Below are positions 1-8,087 of a stretch of 21,878 bases of DNA, in pieces (position 1 is the stretch's first letter; each line of letters starts with the position of its first letter). The position numbers were made by a program, and so were the translations under genes. The DNA is from Ignavibacteriales bacterium. Its GTDB lineage: Bacteria; Bacteroidota; Ignavibacteria; Ignavibacteriales; Melioribacteraceae. The notes beneath the pieces were generated by a model. That model was given only the letters and a program-made list of their open reading frames with translations. It made no database searches and was not told the origin of the DNA. The DNA lies in NCBI GenBank assembly GCA_020059785.1, contig JAGVBL010000075.1, forward strand, positions 1 through 21,878. Direction: 5' to 3'.

Positions 1-11
1 TAAACATCGTG

Positions 12-32
12 AATCCCACCCGGGTGGGATTT
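12..32. terminator. GC-rich perfect palindrome, possible terminator
   Basis: Positions 12-21 and 22-31 form a perfect inverted repeat of 10 + 10 bases (AATCCCACCC / GGGTGGGATT). As RNA it would fold into a strong hairpin with a tight loop. Only a short T-rich stretch follows on the plus strand (TTTGTCT) and there is little on the other side, so it is a weak intrinsic terminator candidate for a gene lying left of the window. Confidence 0.35.
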
Positions 33-62
33 GTCTACGATCTATTGCTATTTTCACTCTAC

Positions 63-128
63 TAACAACTGTCCACGATGTCGTGCTATTCATGAATTAG
101 TTGTTAATTGACAATAAGCAGCACATCG
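63..128. repeat. Two interleaved inverted repeats (possible pseudoknot)
   Basis: TAACAACT at 63-70 is the exact reverse complement of AGTTGTTA at 99-106. CGATGT at 76-81 is the reverse complement of ACATCG at 123-128, extended by TGCT 84-87 with AGCA 117-120 across a 2 x 2 mismatch. The pairs cross each other (arm order 1, 2, 1', 2'), which is the topology of an H-type pseudoknot if transcribed. It lies upstream of the hemerythrin frame. In AT-rich DNA such short repeats also arise by chance. Confidence 0.25.
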
Positions 129-179
129 GTAACAGAAAATGAGCAAGAGATCGTGCACAGTTAGTGGTACTGAATTAGC

Positions 180-587
180 ATGCCATACATTAGCTGAAAG
201 AATTCATTTAATATCGGTATCTCGGTAATAGATGATCAACATAAGAAGCTTGTTGAAATTATTAATGAGCTATATGAAGCACAACGATTAGGAACATCTC
301 AATCAATAATAAATGATGTTTTGATTAAACTGGAAGATTATACAAAATATCATTTTGATATGGAAGAAGAATTGCAGGATGCTAACAAGTACCCTGAAAT
401 TATTCAGCATAAAATAGAGCACCAAGAGTTTATTGATAAATTAACTTCACTTAAAAGGGATTCTAAGAAAGATAATTTATTGCTGAGCTTGAAGACTGTA
501 GACTACTTGAAGGATTGGACTATCAATCACATCCTTGAATCTGATAAGGATTTTGGTGAATACCTCAGAAATATTGAAGGCTTCTAA
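180..587 (+). pseudogene. Bacteriohemerythrin interrupted by an in-frame TGA at codon 6
   Basis: Read from ATG at 180, the frame gives 135 codons of a typical single-domain bacteriohemerythrin, an O2-binding non-heme di-iron four-helix bundle of the cytoplasm. It starts MPYIS, then TGA (195-197), then KNSFNIGISVIDDQHKKL. Family members carry a conserved Trp just before this point, so the TGA probably replaces a TGG. All seven iron ligands are present at the spacing known for Methylococcus hemerythrin: His21, His58, Glu62, His77, His81, His117 and Asp122. The first usable start after the stop is TTG at 321; a product from there would lack His21 and the first helix. TGA ends metH in this same window, so general reassignment of TGA to Trp is unlikely. 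The likely explanations are a recent nonsense mutation, a sequencing error, or read-through. The rest of the frame shows no decay. Confidence 0.8.
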
Positions 588-696
588 TCATTTAATACAC
601 ATCAAATTTAATTGCTAGTAAGCACAAACCTTTCTATTTTTTAGCCGTCTTAAACTCGTAGATTGTCAACAATATTCAAATGTAAGAGCGCACAAA

Positions 697-3123
697 ATGC
701 AAAATAATTTTGCTTCCCATCGTTATTGGATTATTGCATCAATAATAATTATTGCCCTGATAATTCTTCTCTATCCGCTTACTCCTTACGAAAGTTTGAA
801 TATGAATATAACTCAATCCGAGGCGATTCAGATAGCTAAAGATTTTTTAAAAGAGCAGAATGAAAACGTTGATGATATGTATGTAGAGGTTTTTCTGGAT
901 AATTCACCTGTAGAAGCTAGATATATATTAAAAAAACTGGGTGGTAAAGAATTTAAGGAATATGGTAAAGATGAATTATGGTCTAATTTAAGCTGGACTG
1001 TTTATTTTCATCAAAATTTACCGAGAAATATCCAACAGAAAAGCATAGAAGTTGATGTTTCTAATAAAGGAAAGGTTTTCGGATTTAATAAGACCTTACC
1101 GGACACAATTTCAATTCCGTCAATTTCAAAAGACGAAGCTACTTCACTGATATCGTCATACCTTAAAGATAAAATCGGTACTGATTTTGAGAAATTCAAA
1201 ATGACAGAATCCCGAGAAGAAAATATTAAAGCACGAACTGACTATTCGTTCCGATGGGAAAAAGATGTAGATAAATTAGATGCTAAAATAATTATTACTG
1301 CACGTGTATTGGGAAACAGTGTTGGAAGTTTTTCCTATTATTTTGAGGTGCCACAACAGGACCGGGAATACTTTTTAGCAATTGAGGCAATTTACGGAAC
1401 AGTATCAGTAATTTTTGTAATCTTTATTATGCTAATAGCATTTTACCTCTTCCTTAAAAAATATCATCAGGGAGAAGTATGGATAAGTGTAGGAAGGAAT
1501 TTTTTCCTTCTCTATTTCGGTTTATCGTTACTCAACTTAATAAATTATTGGCCGGCGATAGGACAGGGTGCATTTATTGGAAACGTATCTTTTATTTATA
1601 CAAAAATAATTGTTTTTATAGTAAACGGATTAATATTCTCCTTTTTCCTTTCCTTATTAATATTTGCTGCATGGACTGTGGGGGAATCTTATGCAAGAAG
1701 TCTATGGCCTAATAAATTAAAAGGGATCGATGCATTTATTAAGGGTCACTTCTTCGCTGTTGATTCAGGTAATTCGCTACTGAAAGGTTTTGTTTTAGGT
1801 TCAGCGCTTTCATTAAGCTTTGTTGTTGTTGCATTGGTAATCGATCAACCGGATGCAAAAATTTTTATTTCACCGGTCGGATTACTGGAAAGTCACGCTT
1901 CATATTTACCGGTATTAGCTACCATACTCGATGGAGCAACAAAATCAATTTTAGCTTCCATAGGAATTACATTTTTCATTGTCAACATTTCTTATCAGCG
2001 TTGGAAAAAGAAATGGGTCTCAATACTTTTATCGGGTATTGTAACAACACTTGGATTCGTAATAGCATCTACTCCTCCATCATTAAACAATTTCGGAATG
2101 AACTTATTAGCCGGGTTTATCTTTGGATGCGGAATTGCATACATTTATTTCCTGTTCGATTTACTTACAATATTAAGTCTTCATTTTACTTCAATATTAG
2201 TTGCAAAAGGGTTTGCACTTTATGCCAGTAAAAATTCTTTTTTTGAATTGAATTTTATATTGCTCGTTATCGCATACTTAATAATTCCATTAATATATGT
2301 AATCAGCCGGATAAAGAAAGAGGAGTTTGTACTTGAAAACTACGGTCTTCCTTCCCATGTTCTAAGAATCTCTGAAAGAGAACGCTTAAAAAAAGAAATG
2401 GAAATTGCTGCACGCGTTCAATTAAGCCTTCTACCAAAAGAAGATCCGGAGATTCCGGGATACGATGTTGCAAGTATCTCCTTGCCCGCAATTGAAGCCG
2501 GTGGTGATTATTTTGATTTTGTTAAACTGAGTAATAATAAGATTGGAATTGCAATTGGTGATGTATCCGGTAAAGGAATTGGCGCTGCAATTTACATGAC
2601 GTTGACAAAGGGAATTCTTCAAGCGCATGCCGAAGAAAATGTTTCTCCTTCAAGTGTTCTGGTTAAAGTTAACCGGTTACTCTACAAAACAATCGAAAAA
2701 AATTCATTCGTAAGTATGTTCTATGCAATTCTTGATATAAACAGTAATATCATTACATATTCACGTGCAGGTCATAATCCCGGCATCTTATGCAGCCAGC
2801 TATCAGGCGGAACACGACTGCTTCTTAGTAAAGGAATGGCTCTTGGGCTTGAAGAGGGATCCATTTTTGCATCAACATTAAACGAAGAAACTATCGAGAT
2901 TAAATCTGGTGATGTTTTTGTTCTTTATACGGACGGATTCACCGAAGCGATGAACGAAAGACATGATCAGTTCGGCGAAGATAAGCTAATACAGATTTTA
3001 GAATCTAACAAAAACCTTAGTGCAAAAGAATTAATTAACCTGGTTCTAAAAGAAGTTAGAAAATTTACTGATAATTATCCGCAGAATGACGATATGACAA
3101 TGGTAGTTTTGAAAAAATTATAG
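697..3123 (+). CDS. Membrane-anchored SpoIIE/PP2C-type serine phosphatase
   Basis: 808 residues. A first membrane segment lies at about 11-30. An extracytoplasmic part to about residue 228 holds two similar helical stretches (about 36-58 and 143-163) that resemble PepSY-like repeats. Several hydrophobic segments follow between about 232 and 545. A short charged helix (about 554-575, ERERLKKEMEIAARVQ) leads to a C-terminal SpoIIE-type PP2C phosphatase domain. Metal-binding aspartates are visible: Asp604 in GGDYFD, Asp622 in GDVSGKG, Asp746 in YTDG and Asp798/Asp799 in NDDMT. The RAGHNPG motif is also intact, so the phosphatase should be active. Members of this family dephosphorylate phosphoserine on anti-sigma antagonists in partner-switching pathways. 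No kinase or STAS antagonist is encoded nearby, so its substrate is unknown. The ligand of the outer part is also unknown. ATG at 697 has no clear Shine-Dalgarno site. Confidence 0.9.
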   Translation: MQNNFASHRYWIIASIIIIALIILLYPLTPYESLNMNITQSEAIQIAKDFLKEQNENVDDMYVEVFLDNSPVEARYILKKLGGKEFKEYGKDELWSNLSWTVYFHQNLPRNIQQKSIEVDVSNKGKVFGFNKTLPDTISIPSISKDEATSLISSYLKDKIGTDFEKFKMTESREENIKARTDYSFRWEKDVDKLDAKIIITARVLGNSVGSFSYYFEVPQQDREYFLAIEAIYGTVSVIFVIFIMLIAFYLFLKKYHQGEVWISVGRNFFLLYFGLSLLNLINYWPAIGQGAFIGNVSFIYTKIIVFIVNGLIFSFFLSLLIFAAWTVGESYARSLWPNKLKGIDAFIKGHFFAVDSGNSLLKGFVLGSALSLSFVVVALVIDQPDAKIFISPVGLLESHASYLPVLATILDGATKSILASIGITFFIVNISYQRWKKKWVSILLSGIVTTLGFVIASTPPSLNNFGMNLLAGFIFGCGIAYIYFLFDLLTILSLHFTSILVAKGFALYASKNSFFELNFILLVIAYLIIPLIYVISRIKKEEFVLENYGLPSHVLRISERERLKKEMEIAARVQLSLLPKEDPEIPGYDVASISLPAIEAGGDYFDFVKLSNNKIGIAIGDVSGKGIGAAIYMTLTKGILQAHAEENVSPSSVLVKVNRLLYKTIEKNSFVSMFYAILDINSNIITYSRAGHNPGILCSQLSGGTRLLLSKGMALGLEEGSIFASTLNEETIEIKSGDVFVLYTDGFTEAMNERHDQFGEDKLIQILESNKNLSAKELINLVLKEVRKFTDNYPQNDDMTMVVLKKL

Positions 3124-3125
3124 CA

Positions 3126-3180
3126 GAAAAAAATTACCGGAATTATTTCTGCCATTTAATAATCCGGTTAATTTCTTTTT
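3126..3180. terminator. Bidirectional terminator between convergent genes
   Basis: An imperfect inverted repeat pairs AATTACCGGAATTATT (3132-3147) with AATAATCCGGTTAATT (3158-3173), with one bulged base on each arm and a loop of about ten bases. An A run (3127-3133) precedes it and a T-rich run (3172-3180) follows. It could therefore terminate both the phosphatase gene ending at 3123 and the minus-strand gene whose last codons overlap it. Confidence 0.5.
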
Positions 3181-5260
3181 CATTGCCGGCAATATTGTCC
3201 TTAATAACAATTTTTATGTGATACTCACCCGCTTCAAAGTTATTTAAGTCCAACTGAAAATAAATTTGCGGATTTTCTTCCAAAGTTTTGTAATTGGATT
3301 TAAGTGTGATTTTCTGTTCACTGGTTATACCTAAGAAATTGGTAATAGAAGAGAATAGTTTGGATATTCCCGATTTTTTCTCTCCACTATATTCAATTAT
3401 AATCAAGCTCTGTTCAAAATTTGTTAATCCCTGGCTATCTTTCTCCAGGTTGTAAATTTCGTAATAGAGATAAACCGGGTCTTCTTTCTTAAACTCATTA
3501 CTAACATAAGGTTTAACATAAATATCATTTCTTTTAATATAATTCTCTTCTTTCCTCTCCATTGAAACATCACCGGCAATTAAAAGATCGCTTATATCGA
3601 GCCGTATGTTATTGAATTTTTTTACATTAAAATTTTTGTGAGATGAAAATGTACCGTTATCAATATTACGGATCATTTCGAAAGCTATATACCCTGAATC
3701 GGGCTGTAATGTAACAAACAAATTTTTAGGCGACCGGTCATTTCTGTTTGCCGAGATTTCATTTATTGTTCTAAAATTTTCCAGATACTCTTTATCAAAA
3801 TGGAAGAATCCGATTTTGTAATTAAGTGAATCTGCCTTAAGATTTTCTGCATCAGGAATGAGATAATTTATATATAGATCGGTATTATTCCTTTTATCAC
3901 TTTTAAACTGGGTAATTGAGTAAGGAACATCAATCTTAGGACCTTCGAACTTCGGTTTATAATATGATGGCAAATTACGATTAAGATCTCCGACAAAATC
4001 TAAATAATTTCCGGGAACTTGCGGTACAAGTTTATCTTTATCTGAAGCCGGCCACGAATATTGATAATTACCGGTTGAGAATGCATCTGTAAATGCAATA
4101 TTCATTTCTTCATAATACCAGACTTCTGTTTTCACGTTTACACTTCCACCGGAACCCATTGAAGGTCTTATCCTGGCTCTGTTCAACGGGTCGCCGTACC
4201 TTATCATAGTTTGACCCATATCGGTAGCCCATCCATAAAGACCAAGTGAGGGAACACTGAAATTAAGATTTGCATATGCAACTCGGGAATAATGTTCGAG
4301 CAATCTTTCGTTATAATCCGTAAGAAATAATGGATCAGACGCTTTCCAGAAAGACTCAATTATTTCGTCAGCATTATCATCATTAATATAATCAGGTTCT
4401 AATACATCAGAATTTCCGAGAATAAGCAACACCGAGTTAACAGTGAAATCATATTGTTCTAACTTATCCATCATATTAAGTGCAAGTTTGTATTCATCGT
4501 GAGACTGTTTCATTTTAGATATTCTATAATATAACAGACCTAATAATAGATGAACGTCTTTATCATCTTTTTTATTTCTCACTAACCGGTTAAGAAGCGT
4601 AATTCCCTTTTCCGGTTTACCCGCTCTTTCATACAATAGACCGAGCTTAATTATTGCATCATAATTCAATGTATCTTTCGAAAGAGCAGACAATAAATAT
4701 TTTTCAGATTCCTTAAAATCTTTGTTGGCGGCTTCCTGCACGCTCATAAACATGCCGCTTTCCATCCGCACAGATTTATTAAACTCCTTAAAGTCATTTG
4801 CTTTCATATCGCCCAGACTTAAATATGCATTAACCTGGTTGGAATCGATTGTAATAATTTCCTTGTATTGTTTCATCGAACTTCTGCGGGCAAAGTCTTT
4901 CATTAAGTCAGCAAATGCATATCTGTATTCTAAATTCTCGGGCTCCAGTAATGCTGCTTTTCTAAAATACTCGTATGCAATGTTTCTGGAAAGGAACGTA
5001 TCTTTTTTCAAATTGATTTTTGCTAATTCATAATAAGAAGCCGCATCTCCATACTTTCTAATCGATTCCTTAAAATATCTTTCTGCTAACGACACATCTT
5101 TTGAGTTTAGTGCTTCAATACCCTTTAAATAAAGATCAGTCTTTTCTTTTCCATCATAGAAAGTATTAATACAATAAATGTTAAATGAGAAACACGGAAC
5201 TGGTATTGATAAGAATAGAAAAATTAAAAGAAATAATATGTTTGTTTTTGCGAGTTTCAT
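3143..5260 (-). CDS. Secreted TPR protein with GWxTD domain
   Basis: About 705 residues from ATG at 5260. A GTG three codons upstream (5269) is possible, but the ATG gives the cleaner signal peptide: a basic start, a long run of Leu/Ile/Phe, then a cleavage region near residue 26. Tetratricopeptide-like helical repeats fill about residues 35-285, suggesting protein-protein contacts. A GWxTD domain follows, with GWATD at residues 346-350 (numbered from the GTG) and MIRYGDP after it, the defining motif of that domain in Bacteroidota and related phyla. The C-terminal 250 residues look beta-rich. The domain's biochemical role is not established. The protein should be periplasmic or surface-associated. 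It is divergently transcribed from a DUF5916 barrel gene, so the two may share control from the 144-bp gap. Confidence 0.85.
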   Translation of the reverse strand: MKLAKTNILFLLIFLFLSIPVPCFSFNIYCINTFYDGKEKTDLYLKGIEALNSKDVSLAERYFKESIRKYGDAASYYELAKINLKKDTFLSRNIAYEYFRKAALLEPENLEYRYAFADLMKDFARRSSMKQYKEIITIDSNQVNAYLSLGDMKANDFKEFNKSVRMESGMFMSVQEAANKDFKESEKYLLSALSKDTLNYDAIIKLGLLYERAGKPEKGITLLNRLVRNKKDDKDVHLLLGLLYYRISKMKQSHDEYKLALNMMDKLEQYDFTVNSVLLILGNSDVLEPDYINDDNADEIIESFWKASDPLFLTDYNERLLEHYSRVAYANLNFSVPSLGLYGWATDMGQTMIRYGDPLNRARIRPSMGSGGSVNVKTEVWYYEEMNIAFTDAFSTGNYQYSWPASDKDKLVPQVPGNYLDFVGDLNRNLPSYYKPKFEGPKIDVPYSITQFKSDKRNNTDLYINYLIPDAENLKADSLNYKIGFFHFDKEYLENFRTINEISANRNDRSPKNLFVTLQPDSGYIAFEMIRNIDNGTFSSHKNFNVKKFNNIRLDISDLLIAGDVSMERKEENYIKRNDIYVKPYVSNEFKKEDPVYLYYEIYNLEKDSQGLTNFEQSLIIIEYSGEKKSGISKLFSSITNFLGITSEQKITLKSNYKTLEENPQIYFQLDLNNFEAGEYHIKIVIKDNIAGNEKEINRIIKWQK

Positions 5261-5404
5261 CTTTGCCACGAAACAATTTAGTTAGAACTAATAATTAAAA
5301 TCAATTCCAATTTATAATCCTAACGACTAATAAAAATTTTTCAACAGATTTGCAACCTTTCAAAATATGACTTCGTCTAAAAAGTTGAAGAAAATGGAAA
5401 GCTT
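5261..5404. promoter_or_regulatory. Divergent intergenic region
   Basis: This 144-bp AT-rich gap separates the start codons of the GWxTD gene (leftward) and the DUF5916 gene (rightward), so it must hold both promoters unless either is read from further away. I could not pick out a convincing promoter hexamer pair or operator palindrome. Confidence 0.4.
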
Positions 5405-7558
5405 ATGAAAAAGATTTTTACATTGATTCTGCTTTCATCAATTACAGTTTACTCGAATAATGATCAGAAAGTAGTTCCATTAAAAAAAATTGATACGCCG
5501 ATTGTTGTTGACGGTATAATAGATAAAGCATGGGATTCCGTAAACGAAATAAGTGGTTTCTTCCAGTTAGCACCTTATTATGGAAAAGATCCTTCAAAAC
5601 ATACATACGCTAAAATATTAACAACGGAAACTTCTCTTTACTGTCTAATTGTATGTTACGACGACCCGTTAAATATTCAGCAAAACACAGGAAAATTGGA
5701 CGACTTCGGGGGGGATGTCGTCTCTTTAATGCTCGATACTTTTGGCGATAAACGAACCGCTTACAAATTTGCTGTAAGTGCTGCCGGTGTCCGTGCCGAT
5801 TGCAGACTGCTTGATGATGCCCGCAACAGAGATTATAACTGGGATGGAATCTGGTTCTCGGATAGTAAAGTGTATGATTGGGGTTATGTCGTTGAAATTG
5901 AAATCCCTTACAAATCAATTCAGTATAACTCCAACCTTGAATATTGGGGAATAGACATTGACAGGTGGATACCATCGATTTCAGAAGATCAGTACTGGTG
6001 CCGTTACGAACAAAACGAAGGTCAGCGTGTTTCAAAATTCGGAAAACTTTTGTTCGAAGATTTCAAACCATCTGTAAAAGGATTAAACCTTGAAATATAT
6101 CCTACTGCATTTGGTAAATTAACATATCTTGGCGGCAATAAATACAAAATGGATCCAAACGCAGGTCTCGATATTTTTTATAATCCTTCACCACAATTAA
6201 CATTACAGGTTACTGCTAATCCGGATTTTGCTCAGATAGAAGCCGATCCATATGATTTCAATATTTCGCGTTACGAATCCTTCTTCTCTGAGAGAAGACC
6301 ATTCTTTATTCAAGGGAACGAAATATTTATGCCATCGGGCAGACAGAGAAATTCCGGTTTTTATACTCCACTCGAACTTTTCTATTCAAGAAGAATCGGA
6401 AAGAAATTACCAGATGGAAGAGAAGTCCCAATAATTTTCGGAGCCAAGGCATTCGGTCGTTACGATGATTGGGAATACGGTGGATTTGTTGCACGAACAC
6501 CCAAAAAAGATTTTACAAATTATGATGGAACAAATGCTAGCGAACCTTCAGCATATTTTATTTCAGGTAGAGTCAAAAAACAAATTATTGGTAATTCAAA
6601 TGTTGGTGTTCTATTCGTAGGTAAGCAGACCACTGGTAATACTTATGGCGTACTTGATGTTGACGGAGCTTTCAGAGGTTCTTCATGGCAATTGTCGTAT
6701 CAATTAGCGCGCTCAATAAAAAATTCGGATGGCGATTATGCTGCCTCTATGGGTTACATGAATTTTAGTGAAAATTGGGCAACAGGAATTAGAACCAGAT
6801 ATATAGGAGAAAACTTTGATGTCGATCAGGTTGGATATGTTCCGTGGAAAGGTACATTTCATCTTGCATCATTCACCGGTCCTATCTGGTATCCCAAAGA
6901 GGGTGCTGTCTCTCAAATATTAATTTATACAGGTCCTGTGCTTGATTATGAAAAAGTTGATAATTATACAGACCATGGATGGTTATTCGGTTACAATATG
7001 CAATTCAGAAGTAACTGGGGTTTCGAGGTTAATGCTTCACTTGGTAAATCCAAAGACCTTAAAGTGAAATACGATTCATATCAATTGACATACAGTTCCT
7101 GGTTTAGTATTAACCCAAAGTGGAATGCCAATATCTGGGGGGGATATACCAAGACTTATAATTTTTCAAGAGACTATTTGGCATTTTACTCATGGGCTGG
7201 CGGAAGTTTCTCGCTAAAAGCATCGGATATTATCCGGCTTGGAACATCCTTAAATATGTGGATAGAGGGAAATCCATCCGGTAATGTAGAGGATATTACT
7301 TATAACGCTCGTCCATGGATTTCGATTACACCTGTTAACGATCTTAATTTCTATCTCTACATAGATAACCTTTTCGTTAAGTCATCGGATAAATTAGAGC
7401 GGGTATTTATTGGCGGGTTATTTTCATATCAGTTTTCGCCAAAGAGCTGGATCTACTTTGCAATAAACGAAGCTCGCAACAGGTTTAACAGCACACGAAC
7501 AATGGAATTAAGTGACAGAGTATCAGTATTGAAAATAAAATACCTCTATTACTTCTAA
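5405..7558 (+). CDS. DUF5916 outer-membrane barrel protein with CBM9-like N-terminus
   Basis: 717 residues. A signal peptide is clear (MKKIFTLILLSSITVYSN). Residues about 28-215 look like the family-9 carbohydrate-binding beta-sandwich fold (motif VDGIIDKAWDSV near the front). Residues about 268-310 carry the conserved DUF5916 stretch ANPDFAQIEAD followed by SFFSERRPFFIQG. The remainder is a series of amphipathic strands with alternating aromatic residues, and the chain ends in a terminal Phe, as outer-membrane beta-barrels usually do. Length matches the family. The ligand is unknown; sugar binding or transport is only suggested by the CBM9 resemblance. Two runs of seven G (5708-5714 and 7137-7143) lie inside the gene and stand out in this AT-rich sequence. 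A terminator-like hairpin follows at 7593-7618. Confidence 0.88.
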   Translation: MKKIFTLILLSSITVYSNNDQKVVPLKKIDTPIVVDGIIDKAWDSVNEISGFFQLAPYYGKDPSKHTYAKILTTETSLYCLIVCYDDPLNIQQNTGKLDDFGGDVVSLMLDTFGDKRTAYKFAVSAAGVRADCRLLDDARNRDYNWDGIWFSDSKVYDWGYVVEIEIPYKSIQYNSNLEYWGIDIDRWIPSISEDQYWCRYEQNEGQRVSKFGKLLFEDFKPSVKGLNLEIYPTAFGKLTYLGGNKYKMDPNAGLDIFYNPSPQLTLQVTANPDFAQIEADPYDFNISRYESFFSERRPFFIQGNEIFMPSGRQRNSGFYTPLELFYSRRIGKKLPDGREVPIIFGAKAFGRYDDWEYGGFVARTPKKDFTNYDGTNASEPSAYFISGRVKKQIIGNSNVGVLFVGKQTTGNTYGVLDVDGAFRGSSWQLSYQLARSIKNSDGDYAASMGYMNFSENWATGIRTRYIGENFDVDQVGYVPWKGTFHLASFTGPIWYPKEGAVSQILIYTGPVLDYEKVDNYTDHGWLFGYNMQFRSNWGFEVNASLGKSKDLKVKYDSYQLTYSSWFSINPKWNANIWGGYTKTYNFSRDYLAFYSWAGGSFSLKASDIIRLGTSLNMWIEGNPSGNVEDITYNARPWISITPVNDLNFYLYIDNLFVKSSDKLERVFIGGLFSYQFSPKSWIYFAINEARNRFNSTRTMELSDRVSVLKIKYLYYF

Positions 7559-7592
7559 TCCCCTTTCCTTCCATCAAAAACATGGTTAAATT

Positions 7593-7618
7593 AATCCCGA
7601 AAAAGCTCGGGATTTTTT
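7593..7618 (+). terminator. Intrinsic terminator hairpin directly before the archease start
   Basis: AATCCCGA (7593-7600) pairs perfectly with TCGGGATT (7607-7614) around a six-base loop, followed by Ts to 7618. It is a textbook intrinsic terminator for the DUF5916 gene ending at 7558. Unusually, the next base, 7619, is the A of the archease ATG, so the hairpin occupies the place where a ribosome binding site would be. Confidence 0.8.
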
Positions 7619-8044
7619 ATGTCATTTAGATTCATTGAACATCCGGCAGATATTGCAGTTGAAGTTGATGGTAATTCTTTAGAAGAACTTTTCAAATCGG
7701 CTTGCTATGCATGGCGCGAAGCTGCAATGAATATCACCTCGTTCAACAAAGAATCTTCCAAAAAATTTATTTTCAATGGATCGACTCCGGAAATACTTCT
7801 AATAGAATTATTAAGTGAATTAAACTTCCAGCTCTACAGCAAGAAGTGGGTGTTTGTAACCATTCAAAATTTATTAATTAACCAAATCGATTCCGGCTAT
7901 CACCTCGAAATTGAATTATTCGGACAAACATTTCATCCCGAAATTCATAATATGAAAGAAGAGATTAAAGCAATAACATACCATCAGGTTAAGATAGAAA
8001 AAGTGGGCAATTTTTATAAAACATTGATTGTGTTCGACGTGTAA
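7619..8044 (+). CDS. Archease, RtcB RNA ligase cofactor
   Basis: 141 residues, the usual archease length. Archease speeds guanylylation of the RNA ligase RtcB and allows multiple turnover. The N-terminal motif RFIEHPADIAVEV includes the family's metal-binding Asp (Asp11). The C-terminal block has EEIKAITYHQVKIEK, and the chain ends IVFDV with the conserved terminal Asp (Asp140). The start at 7619 is fixed because family homology begins within the first residues. It lies 43 bp upstream of rtcB, the gene of its partner, so both are likely on one message. No ribosome binding site is visible; the terminator-like hairpin of the previous gene touches the start codon, and where its transcript begins is unclear. 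Confidence 0.93.
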   Translation: MSFRFIEHPADIAVEVDGNSLEELFKSACYAWREAAMNITSFNKESSKKFIFNGSTPEILLIELLSELNFQLYSKKWVFVTIQNLLINQIDSGYHLEIELFGQTFHPEIHNMKEEIKAITYHQVKIEKVGNFYKTLIVFDV

Positions 8045-8087
8045 GTACAACACAATTTTTCTCCTGTTAATTTCGGAAAAGATAAAA

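Larger units (their letters stand above)
1..179. other. Non-coding stretch with inverted repeats
   Basis: I see no credible protein gene here. A short frame beginning with ATG at 138 gives only 29 residues, overlaps the hemerythrin frame and resembles nothing. The stretch is rich in palindromes: a GC-rich one at 12-31, and two interleaved inverted repeats at 63-70/99-106 and 76-87/117-128. The TAA at 1-3 may be the stop of a gene outside the window, which cannot be tested here. Confidence 0.5.

Noticed and set aside
195..197. Selenocysteine or genome-wide TGA-to-Trp recoding in the hemerythrin
   Set aside because: The site is a Trp, not a Cys/Sec position, metH in this window ends with TGA, and other genes use TGG for Trp.
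138..227. 29-codon frame from ATG 138
   Set aside because: It overlaps the hemerythrin frame in another register, is short and resembles no known leader.
1381..2330. CPBP-type intramembrane protease in the middle of the SpoIIE phosphatase protein
   Set aside because: The segment near residue 328 (GESYARS) recalls an ExxxR motif but the EExxxR, FxxxH and HxxxN/D set is not complete, so I call only membrane segments.
5610..6035. 141-codon open frame on the minus strand inside the DUF5916 gene
   Set aside because: Cys/His/Arg-rich low-quality composition, antisense to a conserved domain, no start signal; a shadow frame.
8028..8087. Upstream TTG start for rtcB adding 20 residues
   Set aside because: It overlaps the archease end, has no ribosome binding site, and family homology begins after the ATG at 8088.
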